Source: Trichobilharzia szidati
Taxonomy: Eukaryota; Platyhelminthes; Trematoda; Strigeidida; Schistosomatidae
Reading direction: 5' to 3'
Assembly: GCA_944472155.2 (NCBI GenBank)
Contig: OX235271.1
Span: 26,978,977-27,042,976, forward strand
Length of the DNA stretch: 64,000 nt
Shown: positions 10,835-23,075 of the stretch, one piece after another
How positions within the stretch are numbered: the first letter of the stretch is position 1
Layout: every line of letters starts with the position of its first letter
Position numbers and translations under genes: made by a program
Notes under the pieces: model-generated
Told to the model about the DNA's origin: nothing
Database searches by the model: none
Seen by the model: the letters and a program-made list of their open reading frames with translations, nothing else

Positions 10835-13155
10835 ATAATAATATTATTATTGTTGCTTTTCACTTGCACATCTTCCAGTTTGTAAGAAGTTAGACATATA
10901 TCATCGGCGAAGTCCAGATCCTCCAAGTTTTTTGTGTGAGTCCATTTTATGCCTGTTTCCTCATCGCCCGCTGTTTTTCGCATTATCCAGTCTACTGCAA
11001 TCAGGAAAATCATTGGCGACAGTATGCAGCCTTGTCATACACCCGTCTTCACTTCGAAGGATTCCGTAAGTTTCCCGTTGTGGATTACTTGGCATGCAGC
11101 ATTGTCCTACAGCTGCTGGATAAGATGTATAATTGTCGGTAGCACCCCGTAGTAGCGAAGTAGTTGCCAAAGCACCTCTCGATCGACGCTGTCTGGCGAA
11201 GGCCTTTTCAAAGTCGATGAAGTTGAGATAGAGAGGTGACTGCCATTCCAAGCTTTGTTCAATGATCATCCGTAATGTGGCGATATGATCAATGCATGAC
11301 TTGTTTCTCCTGAATCCAGCCTGTTCCGGTCGAAGTTTTTCATCCAGGGCATGTTTGATTCTCTCCAGTATGATGCGGCTTAGTATTTTGCTTGGGATGG
11401 ATAGGAGCATAATTCCGCGCCAGTTCTTGCATTGACTTTAGTCTCCTTTCTTTGGTAGTTTGAATAAGTATCCTTTCTTCCAATCGTCGGGTACTTTGCC
11501 TTCTTTCCATACCTTCTCCAGTAGTGGCGTCATCAAGTCCGCTGTTGTCTCGGGGTCCATTTTCAGTGCTTCAGCTGGGACTCCGTCTGGTCCTGCTGCT
11601 TTTCCAGCTTTCAGCATCTTGATTGCCTTCAGGACATCTGTTATCGACGGAGGGCTGATGTCCACTGGTAGTTCTGCTTCCACCATAGGTATTTTTGTGC
11701 ACATTGTAGGTGGTGGTCGATTTAGGAGTCTTATGAAGTGTTCAGCCCAGTGTTTCTTTTGCTCCACTTCTTTAGTGTTTGACTTTCCAATGCCATCCTT
11801 CACTGGCTTAATTTGTGTTGAACTTTTCCGTGATAGCAACCTAGTTGTTTGGTGGAGTGTTGCGAGGTCTCCTTTCCTGCGCAGCAGCTTGTTCTGCTTC
11901 ACTTGTCATGGCTTCATGATATATTCTTTTGTCTTCCCTGGCACTCTTCTTTACTCTTTCGTTCAGTGTATTGTAGCTTGCGTTTAACTCCTGTTTTTGT
12001 TGCTCGTTGGTGCACTGGATAATCTTTTGTTTTAGCATCCTTCTCTCTCCTATCAGTTTCCAAGTGTCCGTAGTGAGCCAATGTTTGTCCTGTCTCTTCT
12101 TTCTGCCTAGAACTTCCATGCAGGTTTGACCCTACACCGCTTTCGGGCTGTTCCAGTGCTTCTCAACGCTGGTCTCTTCACTAGTGTCGATTTGTGCCTC
12201 CACTCTTTTACCTTATGATTGCAATGGAGAAACTCATTGTATCCTGATCCGCCTGGTTTTGTCTATTGAACCTGACTTGTGGTCTATCTGGAGCTCCTGT
12301 TTCTTTGAAAGTTTTGAAGTGTTCCTTGTACGAGATAGTTGTCTGCTCCTCTTCTTACTTTTGTGTCCAGTAAGTAGCGTCCCCGAACAGCATTGAGATG
12401 AAGTCAATTTGGTTTTTGGTTAGCCCATCTGGTGACATCCATGTGGCCTTGTGGATATCCTTGTGCGTGTATACGCTGCCACCAATCACTAGTTCACTGA
12501 GGGCGCAGAAGTCGGCGAAGAGTTCTCCATTTTCATTCATTTCTCCGAGAGCTTCTTTACCTGTGATGAGTTCTCTTCATTATAAATAAGATTTTATTTT
12601 GATAAGTCACACAGTGTTACACAGCAATATTAACTGATGAAGTTTTATACTAATATCAATGAGTTCTCTTCCTGTGTTGTCTGATCCCAGTTTGGCGTTC
12701 ATGTCTCCCATTAGTATTTTAATGCCACCAGTTGGAGTATTGTCCATTGTTGCCTGTAGTTGTCTGTAGAATTCTTCTTTCTTATCGAGATCTGCGTTGT
12801 TTGTGAATGTATAGCATTGTATAACTGACACTTTCCTTCCTTTGGAGTTGAATCTGGTGGTCATTATCGCCTCTCATTGCATCAGAGCCTTCGTTGCCGT
12901 TGGTTAAATCATGATAGCCACGCCCTCGGTGTGCATGTGGTTGTCTTCTGGGCGACCGGAGTAGATCACTGACTCACCCAATGACAATTTGGTGAGTCCA
13001 TTCCCGTTCCATCTGCTTTCACATATTCCCAGTACTTGAATTCCGTATCTTTTCACCTCGTTTACAATCTGGATAGCTTTTATAGTCTCGTACATGGTGC
13101 AGGCGTTCCATGTCCCCACATGGACGTATTCCTTTGTCACAAGGAGACTCATCGT
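10835..13155 (-). mobile_element. RTE-clade LINE, near full-length coding part, frameshifted
   Basis: Read on the minus strand, an AP-endonuclease domain comes first: GTWNACTMYE, LGICESRW, VIQCY, ILMGDMNAKLGSDN and ATWMSPDG followed by NQIDF. A linker follows, then a reverse transcriptase with DGVPAEALK, NWRGIMLLSIPSKILSRII, RPEQAGFRRNKSC, FIDFEKAF, LSPMIFLI and an intact FADD catalytic motif (about 10900-10915). Frameshifts lie near 12865, 12350 and 11200 and a stop near 11440, so it cannot make the protein. The 3' end after the RT is missing and replaced by an AAT-rich edge at 10838. It most resembles schistosome SR2/SjR2-type RTE elements. It is the only copy in the window with an undamaged FADD. 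Confidence 0.88.
12579..12658 (-). mobile_element. 80-bp PLE-tail-like insertion with 13-bp target duplication
   Basis: The insert is flanked by identical ATGAGTTCTCTTC (12566-12578 and 12659-12671). Removing it and one copy restores the LINE frame as NTGRELITGKEALGEMNENG. The insert contains AAGTCACACAGTGTTACACA and AATATTAACTGATGA, the words found in the PLE terminal repeats at 49.7, 62.5 and 63.8 kb. It is thus a very short, recent-looking, non-coding retroinsertion of a PLE end. Confidence 0.85.
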
Positions 13156-14989
13156 ACTGAAGTTTCTGTAGCAACTTTGTTTACAGTGTGAGGTTGTAGC
13201 CTCACGCCTGAGAAGGTGGTTATTACATGTATATGTAGTTTACAGAGGAGTGACTTTATGGCTTGCTCCCCTTACACTTAGGAAAACAAGGAATAGAGCA
13301 ATCAGAACAATACCAGAAAAAGGAAAACGGTTCGCAACAGGAAGGTCAGCGATAACAACAAAAACAAAATACCGTAGCAGTAGTACCACTGTCAAATACA
13401 GTTAACGAAAAATGATATCAAAACTACAGACTCACTGACTTGGGCCTAATTAGACATGTAAATCCAACAATATATACAATTATAGACATCAGTTTGTGTT
13501 AAACAGTCACAAAGTGCCAAACAGATAGTTATTGGTATTATCAGTCAACGAGATTATATCCACAGGTTCAGTGTTCCAAAGTCAAATAAATAAAACAAGT
13601 TCTACAACTTCCTGGCAAGAAACGCCAGAGAAATAAGTTTTACGTAACAGAGCAAATGTAACGATCTAATCGAAAAGCACGTCAAGGTCGTTTCAGTACA
13701 CATATGATAATAATAGCGATAATTAAAATGATGTTTTAGGGGGCTAGAGTGAAAGTGGATGAATTACAAGACTTTTAAAGATTATTATATAAATGAACCG
13801 GTCTAGGGATTTTAAACTGTAGGTTAAGTGTTATCTAGAAAGTTGATAGTACTGTTGTGGTGCTCTATTTGACCAAACTAGCGTACACGTATATCCTAGT
13901 ACTTCTTCGCGTTTATTATTGTGTCCTAACGTTGTGATTGCTCGACATCCACAACGTAAATCAAAAGGCACTTGCGAAGGAATACGATCACGTGTTATCG
14001 CAGTAATCAAAATTCAAAAGTTGAGCGAGTACAAAAGTATCAATTGTCAACACGCAATCTTTAGAGTGGTAAACAAATCAAAGTCCAATTACATAGTGAA
14101 AGCGTAACAATAGAAGACAAGGGCCAGGCAACAGATCGTTTATTAAGGAAAATCAACACATATTTATAGATTTTAATGCACATTATTGTAGATTATTGTT
14201 AGAAGAAAATACAGTCTTTTCATTGGTTGTTTCTCACAGAAAGTTAACCTTGCATCTCCTTGTGGCTGTGTCAGATCATCCATATGCAAACTGTATCCGC
14301 CTACGCAAACCCTTTGTTCTCATTCTCTTACCACCAATATCGGGGACATAAACGTTGACGTCAATTACTGTCTATCAACTTTGGCTAGCAGCCATCTCTC
14401 ACCATAAAAGTATACTGCGATGATGATGTTAATCGCGACAGATAGATAGACTATATGATAGACAGCTAATCAATATGATGTGACCTTTTTGTCGTGATTA
14501 TTGGTTAATTTAATGTAACTCACGCCACGTGATGTGACCTTGAGTGTCCTTTGTTGTCTGTCACTTTATTTGTGTGTACATGTAATTAATTAACTGTTCA
14601 GTTTGTCCGTTCCCTCAATACTGTTCGGTACGTTTTTGTCCTTTCTTGAATGACAGTGGATTTGTATATTTTTCTTGGTGTAATTGTATGATTTATTTTA
14701 TAATTTGGAAACAGATAAAGTTTAAGTCAAGTTATTCTGTTTTTAACTATAGTTAAGCCAAGACTCTGTGTCGTCAGTACTGAGGAAGGACTAAATCTGT
14801 AGGCAAAAATAATCCTACAGATGAATAATAAAATGGGTCACTACAGTACGATGATGATAAAAGTAAGGATGGCGAAATGAAGTGAAGTGGAATAAATTCA
14901 AGTAATATAATAAAAAATAAAAGAACATGACCATGACCAAGGTGAATAAAGTGGGGTTGACAGAACGTTTTTGAACTCAGTACAAGCAT
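13156..14989. other. No gene recognised
   Basis: Nothing here can be assigned. The LINE above may extend a little past 13155 as a 5' untranslated part. The short frame at 13919-14107 has no known motif. Confidence 0.35.
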
Positions 14990-15967
14990 AAGATCATATG
15001 TGGAGACTTCAGCCTACCTGAAATCAATTGGGATTTATTAACAGGCCCAGCTAAATATGATAAGCTCTTAGATACTCTGCACAATTTCGGCTGGAAACAG
15101 ACTGTCACTACCCCTACTACAGGGAACAATGTACTGGAGTTAATATTCTTTCACGATATAAGTCCCCTCTCAATCTCATTGGGTTCTAAATTTTCAGGTA
15201 AGGACCACGAAACAGTGATGTGTGCACTGCCACTTCCACTGAGTAGCAGTGCAGCTTATACCTCCACTTCACAACAAGTAATGTATAGGAACTATAGCAA
15301 GGCAAACTGGGCTTTCGTAAAATCACTACTAGGATTCTCTGAATGGGGTAAATACTTCACTACTGATGACCTCTCGAGAGCTCTGAGCATCTTCTACCAG
15401 AACTCACACACATGCTGAGATGCTGCCATTCCACTCCAAACACTAAAAGTTTCCCCACATAGTAAGTCGTTCATAAAACCAAAGGATAGTACGAAACTGA
15501 AGAGACTCTCAAGAAGCTACTCCAAACACCACGAATTTGGTACACTAAGTTTAATGCATTACACTCTTAGCTCCATCTCACAAGCTCGAGATTTGCGTAT
15601 GAGAAACGAAGAACGCACCGCAATAGTCAGCCCTGCTAGAGTGTGTGCTCTCACAGAAATCTTAAAGAAGCGAATGAATCGCAAAAATCACAGCATTTCT
15701 CTCCTCATAGACTAAGGTGGGCTATGCACTAATTCTACAGACATGTGTGAATTATTCAACAAAACTTTTGCAGGTAACTACCTTAAGCCCACAGTCCAGT
15801 TACTCGATATACACCCTGCTACTAATATGGCACAAACTCCATCTCTACTCACACCAAAACAAATTAGCACTGTTGAATTCACCTATGCTAACATTAACCA
15901 AACTATAAGAAACCTTAAAAGCTCAAAAGGTTTTGATGCTGACGGTATATCATCCTATATTTATAAA
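14990..15967 (+). mobile_element. CR1-like LINE fragment (endonuclease to early RT)
   Basis: The plus-strand frame starts with the end of the endonuclease (ICGDFSLPEINWDL, then TTGNNVLELIFF), followed by the linker and the first RT block (LKSSKGFDADGISSYIYK). Stops interrupt it at about 15417 and 15714, and there is a frame change near 15740. The fragment is cut at both ends: the 5' part of the endonuclease is absent, and it stops inside the RT at an AT-rich junction at 15967. Confidence 0.75.
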
Positions 15968-16215
15968 TAATAATAATAATTAATAAAAATTTATATTTCG
16001 TATAAACGTGTAAGTTTAAAAGAAATGCATGCCATTTTTACAGGCACGATCAGTAATGTTATAAATTACAACCCTGAAGTATCATGAATTAATACTTTTT
16101 CTAAAGCTTGAATTGTTCAATTATTGTACAAGCAATTAGAACAGGTTCTTATAAATGTTAAATTGTAAACCGTTTACTAAGATCACCATCAAAGTTGAGC
16201 AACAACCCAAACTTT
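15968..16215 (-). repeat. LINE 3' tail, block alpha
   Basis: A TAATAATAATAAT edge followed by TTTATATTTCGTATAAACG and ATGCATGCCAT starts a 245-bp block that recurs in the same orientation at 31678-31923. On the complement it would be the 3' untranslated end of a LINE with an ATT-type tail. It cuts the CR1-like copy before it. Confidence 0.6.
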
Positions 16216-16217
16216 GT

Positions 16218-16296
16218 TCATTTATAAAACCAAAGGGTCGTACGAAACTGAAGAGACTCTCGACAAGTTACTCCAAACAACACGACTTTGGTAATA
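16218..16296 (+). repeat. Short second copy of the CR1-like linker
   Basis: The stretch AAACCAAAGGGTCGTACGAAA to ACTTTGG nearly repeats 15476-15541 (encoding KPKDSTKLKRLSRSYSKHH). It is a 78-bp stray piece of the same LINE lying between two unrelated blocks. Confidence 0.65.
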
Positions 16297-16445
16297 TGTA
16301 ATCTAAAAGAGTTTGTCCATTTGATACATTTGGTCAACGTTGTTAGGAAACGAAATTTATCTAGAAATTGTGATGCATTTGAGCAGTACATTTCAAACAA
16401 TCTGATCACACACTTACTTATCAAATTAATTTATTTGAAAAATAA
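16297..16445. repeat. Repeat block beta
   Basis: This block (AAACGAAATTTATCTAGAAA, then TGATGCATTTGAGCAGTACA) recurs inverted at 32505-32665 and, more decayed, near 29740-29840. Its class is unknown. On the minus strand the 32.5-kb copy has an open frame without a motif I can name. Confidence 0.55.
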
Positions 16446-16800
16446 AAGGCCAATTTAAATTAGCAAAATAATGTGATTATTTTACATCCCATCTTCTACA
16501 CCAAGAAACTCCGAGAATGAAACAATGAAAAACATACTGAAGAAAAATGAAAATGCATCAGACATACGCTAAGAAGACCGTCGAATGACATCGCGTGACA
16601 GGCAAAATTACGAGCGGAATCCGAGTGGGGAGCGACCAGTCCGCCGGCGACATGGAAGAGACCAAAAGAAGAGGAGATGAGAGCTTATCACCATTCGTGG
16701 GACCGACTAAAGATGATCATAGAGAATAGGACAAAGTGTTCTGTTGAAGCCCTGTGTCCCCTATGATACCCTAGGAAACAATAATGGCACACCAATTTAA
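16446..16800 (+). mobile_element. Old RTE 3' end, block gamma
   Basis: It reads like the C-terminal part and tail of an RTE LINE, with a CATCAGACATACGCTAAGAA-type region followed by CCCTGTGTCCCCTATGATAC and GGAAACAATAATGG. An inverted copy lies at 31374-31672. No frame is intact. Confidence 0.55.
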
Positions 16801-18233
16801 CTGTGCCCACCCAGCAGCGATTTCGGGCGCACTGTATAAAGAAACAGTGAGACAACGTTAGAATAGTCAAATGTTGCATTTATATTCATCAAAGTTGCTT
16901 GCAAACCACGTATAACACAATCAAACAAAACTGCACACGATAGCAGCTACCTACGGCTAATCAAAAATCTAATTGACCGCCAATGAAAGACGAGAAAACC
17001 TGAAGCGCGGTAAATTCAAAAAGCGATAACGAATATCCCCACACACTACTTTTGACAGCTCTGCCGTTCTCTTCTTATAGGTGCACGGTAACACTGCTTT
17101 TGATGGCCTACAATCTAGACACCTAACGATTCTAGTTTTGTATATTCTACTTATTATTGTCTATGTGTTACATAGTACCGCATTCTAGGCAAATCCTGTA
17201 TTTGGGATTTCAGGCGTAACTCAAAAGTTTGCTTTAATTAATCAGTTGCAAACTGTCACCCCGCATTTAATAAAAGAATTCCTTAAAAAAATACAGTTTT
17301 CAAGACTGTTTCTTGTCATCTTCTACACATCCTTTCCTTAAAACACAATGTGCTGTATGATTAGAATAATAGAGCAAAACAGTTCTTTATTAAAATCAAG
17401 AGACATTTCACGATAGAGAAAGACAATAACTGCGACAAAAAAAATACTTGAGAAACAGACAGTAATTATTAGGTCACCATATGAAAATCCGAAGAGACAA
17501 TGATTAAACGACTTGTAGGAGAAAAATGCTAGAAACTAGAACAAAGGGTATTTTTTGAAACTGGCTTAGTACTGCTGATGAGTGAGGATAACAGCTATCG
17601 CGTGGTGTTTTCGCGCACTGTGTAACAAACTAAACACCATAGATGTATTAGTAATATGTGCACAGATTTAATTTTAGAAAAAAAACGTGCCGAGTGGTTT
17701 TTAATACTAGTAGACAAAACATCACAACAAGGGTCACATTTCCATTGGCTGGTCAATACAAAGTAACCAATGTCAGACATAAATACCAGTGTCACACTAT
17801 TTAGTCCTTTCGGGCTGACAGAATTCGGTCATTCAACTATGCAGTGCAACGATTGATGTAGGAGACTGACTAGCGCGGTGAAGTTTGGATAGATGTTAGA
17901 TTTTTGGATGTAATCATCAGAAAGCTGTTGATTGATGTCTCATGTTAACTAAATGACTTGACCCAAATGTGCAGTGGACACAAATCACGATTAGAAATAT
18001 TAACAGCTCACAATGCGTATGAGGTGTGTCTACACCGGAATGCGAAGAACAATGCCAAAATGAAAAAGATTTGTTGTTAACATTTAAATCATTTATTTGA
18101 ATAACAAAAGAACAACAGTTTGTGCAGAATAGGACGGTACCATCACATATTTCACTGGTTTCTCTACATCTGTGCACAACTTGATGAAATAATCAAGTTC
18201 ATGTAGGGAAGTGTCCTAACATACTTGCAAATG
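16801..18233. other. No gene recognised
   Basis: AT-rich DNA without supported features. Confidence 0.35.
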
Positions 18234-18990
18234 TTACATGATGTCAGTTGACAGGAGGCTCCAGACGTAATCAACAGTGCTCAGAGAATCACACTTATGT
18301 AGTTTCCACCCAGAGTTGAAGTCAGTGTGAGCATTTGTTCCCTTGAGACGTAGGCTTTCTGGCAGATACTTATTCATCCTTTCAACAGATTCAAAGATGT
18401 CTTTTACACTGTGTTCTGCCAAATCAGTATGTGGAGGCTATGAGAGTTTGAATAACCATTCGACTATCGCGTGCCTTCATCAGTTTAACATATCTAGTAC
18501 TGGTCGAATGAGCAAATCACTTTTCTGCACTTTTGGTGAATCATGTGTTCTAGGTGTGAACGTACCAGTCGGGTTCAGTGATCTACAGAAACTTTGTGAG
18601 ATACAATCCTGTTCTTTCAATCGTTTTAGTGATTCAACGAACTGTTTCTCAATCATTCCAAACTGACCAAATCAAGATGAGGTTGTTTTCGGGTCTTAGA
18701 TGTTCATTAGAAATGGTATTCATCTTCTTGAAGTAATCCACTTTGTTCATAATTACCTCTGCTAGACCTTTACTAGGCTTCATAATTAGTACACTCTCGT
18801 TTCCTGAGAGATTATTAAGGGATTCCGTGTGCTTTCGGTCAAAATATCACCTGAATTATGCTGCTTATTCGTATATTTATAACGAACACCGACCAGTGTC
18901 GACCTCAGACTTTCAACGGCCTCCAGTGATGAAGCTATCAGGTTTTCAGATTGTGAGCAGCAATTTTCGAACCGGACTTACATATTCCTT
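18234..18990 (-). pseudogene. Penelope-like reverse transcriptase, N-terminal relic
   Basis: Minus-strand pieces in changing frames read LSGNESVLIMKPSKG, VIMNKVDYFKKMN, then MIEKQFVESLKRLKEQD, NPTGTFTPR, SDLLIRPVLDM, and LAEHSVKDIFESVERM. The order matches the start of PLE reverse transcriptases (KPDKG, then NPTG...PRLYGLPKVHK, then RPVLDM). In-frame stops and frameshifts inactivate it, and the catalytic half is absent. Confidence 0.7.
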
Positions 18991-19589
18991 TTATTACTTC
19001 CTACATGACAGTTACAAAACGTGGGACTAATTCATGATTCTTGCGAATCTGTTTCAAAAAGACTGTTGTGCAATTTAATCAATTATGCTGTGAGATACTC
19101 TGCAGGAGTTCACAACTTGAACAATACTCTATACATATGAGACAAGGTTGATGAACAAATTACCTGAAGGCTATGTATATATCGCAAACCTGGATATGTA
19201 GAGTTTAACAAAAACTTCCCTCCTACCTAATCTGAGTATCATCCGCATTACATTCCATCTTGCAAATCAGTTTGTCATCAAAGCGAATGTGCATCGAGTT
19301 ATTGTCCACACATAAAGCTCATTCAGGTGGCGAGAAACTGAAGTTGAAGGAAGAAGAGCTTACTCCTGTTTATACTTTCATCTTTGTATATCGTCCTCAG
19401 ATTTTGCTTTTGGAAGTATTTCTATCAGATTAGAATTAGGAGTTAATTCACTCCAGTGATTGTCTGTGTTGATTCATTAAAAGTCTGCTGAAGTGTTTCG
19501 TAACATATGTATAGAAAAGTCAATATCAATATCCCAAATATTCCATCATAACTCAGGAATTTCCTTCTCTTCAAAAGGTCAGATTTTGT

Positions 19590-19735
19590 CGCCTGCCAGT
19601 AAGGTCCTGGGTTCGAACACCCGTGCGCGTGTACTGAAGAAGAGTCCCAAATTCGGACGGAACAGTTGGCCAGTACCAACAGATTTTTCAGTGACTCTCT
19701 AACCGATGTCAGTTCATGATGAAATCCTGTAACCA
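19590..19735 (+). repeat. Single-headed tRNA-Thr-like SINE
   Basis: It contains GTAAGGTCCTGGGTTCGAAC, the hammerhead-like GTCCCAAATTCGGAC stem-loop with GGAAC instead of GAAAC, and the family tail CAGTACC to TCTCTAACCGATGTCAG. The 5' half of the head is poorly kept and no inverted partner is seen. Confidence 0.6.
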
Positions 19736-20430
19736 ATCAAATGAAATCGGTGCAGTACAACGCTGAGAATTAGTGTTGGTTGTTGAAAACCACCAATGTA
19801 AGACTCCTCCTGTGTATATGAATTAAGGTCTACAGGAAGTGAAGCTATTGCATTCATGGAGGAGATAGCTACGATTGAAAGAGATTCTACTGGAGGGAGA
19901 CTGACAGTTTCACGAATCGGTCACACAACTCAGGCAACGGAGAATAAAATGAAAGAAAGCATCCATTACAACTACAAATTATTTACATTCTCCTTGTTAG
20001 TAGATTCACATTACTACTGCAACATATCTGTACGCAAACATTCTGGCCTCATCTACAAAACTCCAAAATGTTATTGGAAAAATGCAGTTTCGAATAAAAA
20101 ACACACATCACGAAGGCGTAATGAACACAAACCCATTAAGCAATTTGCCACTTATCATACACACCAACCAAATAACTAGTAAAGTCAACAAATGTAATTA
20201 AACACCACAGTGTGTGAAGAACAAACAATCATGTTTACAAGTTTTGTTTACCCACAGTCTCAAGATTGTGCTCAATTGTTATTCACTCATCTCATCTCAG
20301 ATTTATTTACACATGTAAATCATATAAATCTGAATTCATTCGTATATGCATGTTCACAATTTCATACACACTCAGTATCAACTAGTTGAGTAACATCTCC
20401 CCAGAATATACACTGGAACAAGTCATCATC
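19736..20430. promoter_or_regulatory. Upstream region of the glycosyltransferase gene
   Basis: This stretch precedes the ATG at 20431. I see no convincing TATA box or start signal. An open frame at 19856-20179 has no known motif. Any promoter must lie here or further upstream; this is inferred from position only. Confidence 0.25.
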
Positions 20431-21258
20431 ATGAAATATAGATATGTGCTAATATCGGATGGAGCGAAATCATCTTGTAGACTGATTCACAGGTTAATAC
20501 TGCGTCGCACGAAATCGCTGATAGTGAGAATACTCTGTGCGTTCCTCATCATACTTACCGTTGTCTCATTGACAACAATAGGCTATTTCAGAAAATATCG
20601 AGCTCATTTGCATTCCTTGTTGAGGGAGTATAATGATGAGGATCAGCCGATTTGTGAATATGTGTTTCGTGGGAATCTGAGTTGGATGGATTACAGGGTG
20701 TTGAACAGGATCCGACTGACGGAGAATGGTGGTTATGGGAATCTGACGAATCACCATACATGTGAGGAGTTCAAGTTGATCCATCGTCAGACTGTGGAGT
20801 GTTCTGAGGAGGAGAAGGAATTTCCACTGGCATTCAGTTTGGCTGTTCATGAGAACATTCGACCAGTATCTCGTCTTCTTCGTTTGATATACAGACCACA
20901 CAATCTGTACTGCATTCACGTCGACTCGAAATCACCACAGGTATTCTACGATGAGGTAATGGCGTTGGCCAACTGTTTTGGTGACAATGTGATTGTGGTG
21001 AACCGATCAGAGAGTGTTGTCGTTAGATGGGGTCACTATTCTATTCTCGAAGTGTTCCTGCTGTGTGCGGACAAGTTGATGCGAAATGATCAAGTGAAGT
21101 GGAAATACATTCTGAATGTGAGTGGACAGGAACTGCCGTTAAGAACAAATTGGGAGTTGGTTGCTGCATTGAAGGCGACAAACGGTTGGAATATCGTTGA
21201 GAACTTGGGTTCCAAGGATAATCGTGGTAGATGGCCTAATCGGAATTTCAGCTTTCCT
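20431..21258 (+). CDS. Beta-1,6-N-acetylglucosaminyltransferase (GT14), exon 1
   Basis: This exon encodes the first 276 residues of a Golgi type II membrane enzyme that adds GlcNAc in beta-1,6 linkage to O-glycan or related acceptors (core-2/I-branching family). I chose ATG 20431 because the upstream in-frame start (20386) is only TTG and the ATG gives a short basic cytoplasmic tail. A membrane segment follows (about residues 35-57: IVRILCAFLIILTVVSLTTI). The lumenal part has FPLAFSLAVHENI, LIYRPHNLYCIHVD, NVIVVNRSESVVVRWGHYSI, WKYILNVSGQELPL and NGWNIVENL, matching the family blocks FPLAYS...YNIYCIH...WKYVINLCGQDFPL. There are several N-glycosylation sites. The exon ends at CCT followed by the donor GTAAGT, in phase 0. 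Confidence 0.92.
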
Positions 21259-23075
21259 GTAAGTCAGTTTTACTTCTTCTGTTATAATCGATGTTTTCAT
21301 TTTTAAGTGAGTATCACAACTGAATGAACATTTCATATCCTTCTTCTTTAGCACTCACACTTTTGTTCGCTTCACACATATCCCATTCTGGCCTACATGT
21401 ATATCACCTTTTGAATCCATTCCCTAGCTTAATTGTTTTCATTCACCTTACTTCGTACTTCAAACGACATGGGGAGTAGTTATTAAGATGTTTTTACTTT
21501 AAGGCTCTGAATGTCTCACCGCTGAAATTTTTTTTTTTCAAAGACAAGTCAATTTAATTTTTTTCAACAGAAAATATTTAGAATCCAAGTCAACTATTCA
21601 GCATAATTTGCTCTCAGTATCATCTAGCTGAACTGATACTTTGCCTTAAACAATGAATATTCTGGGTCATTGTCAAAGAACTTGACAGATGTGGATGTTC
21701 ATAGTGAGAATGTAGATAGATTGGAAATGATCAGATCTGTACAATTGGAAGTGTCACAGTTAAGGCTTCACTGGATTATGTCCTCTTGATCGCGTCTGGT
21801 GGACGTTGGGCTCCACATCAATCCAACCCATTCCTCATTAAAATTAATCGAAAAATATGCAGTTGTCATAAAATTATTCTTGATTTCCGGTGAAATGTAT
21901 TCGCAAGTAGTGAAGGTGTTTCCAGCTATCGATCGACTCAGTGACTGTTGACTTCTGCTGAAGATTCGTGTATCGCCAACTGATTAAACAAGTAGCTGAC
22001 AGAAGTTTCATGCAATCAGCAGATTAGACGAGTCACTTGCAGAAATTATTCTCACCGAAGAATAGTTTGTTCTAGAAGTGAGTTTCATGAAAACAATGGA
22101 CATCATAATCCCATTGTCAAGGTGATATGACTGTGAGCGAAAATCCTGCTCGGAACGTCATCAGCAATAAATGCTGTAAAGCATTGTGAAAATGTTTCTC
22201 AAATAAATTTACTCTACCACAGTGTCCGCGTTCTATTCTTATATCAATGGACATCATATATATACATACATATACATTCTGAAACATTAAGCAGTTTCTA
22301 TCCATGCATTACAATTTGCTGCATTAATAACAAGTCTGTAGTACAACTCTTCATGAAAATCTGTCGAAGTAATGAAGATTCGTAGCTCACGTGGATAGTT
22401 ACGATGTCACTGTGATTAACTGAGAAGCTTTCGTTATCGTTCTAAATGGAATTCCGCGTTGTATACTCAAAAAATTTGAGAGATAGAAGACTAGATTGTC
22501 CGCTTACAATGTCATCATCTCATTGCCATTCGAAGAAGTTCAATTTCGTCAGTTTACAGCATACGACAACTGTCATTCAGAGCCATTGATGAGTAACTAA
22601 CTGTCTTTCTATCGGGTGTGAGGTCTTGTGAGTAATGGACATAAATTTCTCTGAGTCAGCATAAGAATTTGTAAGCAGTGATGTACTTTGCACTTTAGTT
22701 TAAGGATAGTTCATCGCCAACGACACTGAATGTTGATGAAACTGAAAAGCTTTGGAAAGGAAACCCTATGGAACTGTAGGTTAAACATTCTGAAGTCTGA
22801 ACGCAATGACCATACTTCATAACGAGGCAATGAATATGTGGTATTGACGAATTTGAAACTGGAGGAAAACAGTTCTCTATTGTCTTAAATTCTCAAGCGT
22901 ATATAGACTGAATTTTTATCCGGAAAATTATAATAGGTGGGTGGAAACCACTCAAGTTTTTGGAAAATGAGTATATATATATAAGTATTTATATATGTAT
23001 ATATGATTTTAAATTCATAAAATTATCTGGGCTGAATGAATACAGTAATCTGCACTCACATCATGGGTATTTTAG
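21259..23075 (+). other. Intron of the GT14 gene
   Basis: A 1817-bp intron, from GTAAGT at 21259 to an acceptor TATTTTAG ending at 23075. I see no retroelement copy in it, unlike the IDH introns; a short TA-rich run lies at 22972-23003. Confidence 0.8.

Noticed and set aside
11460..11987. Plus-strand open frame of 175 codons
   Set aside because: It is the antisense shadow of the RTE reverse transcriptase on the minus strand.
18234..18422. Independent small gene (AEHSVKDIFESVERM)
   Set aside because: It continues upstream, with frame changes, into PLE reverse-transcriptase motifs.
20566..20919. Minus-strand open frame of 117 codons
   Set aside because: Shadow of the glycosyltransferase exon on the plus strand.
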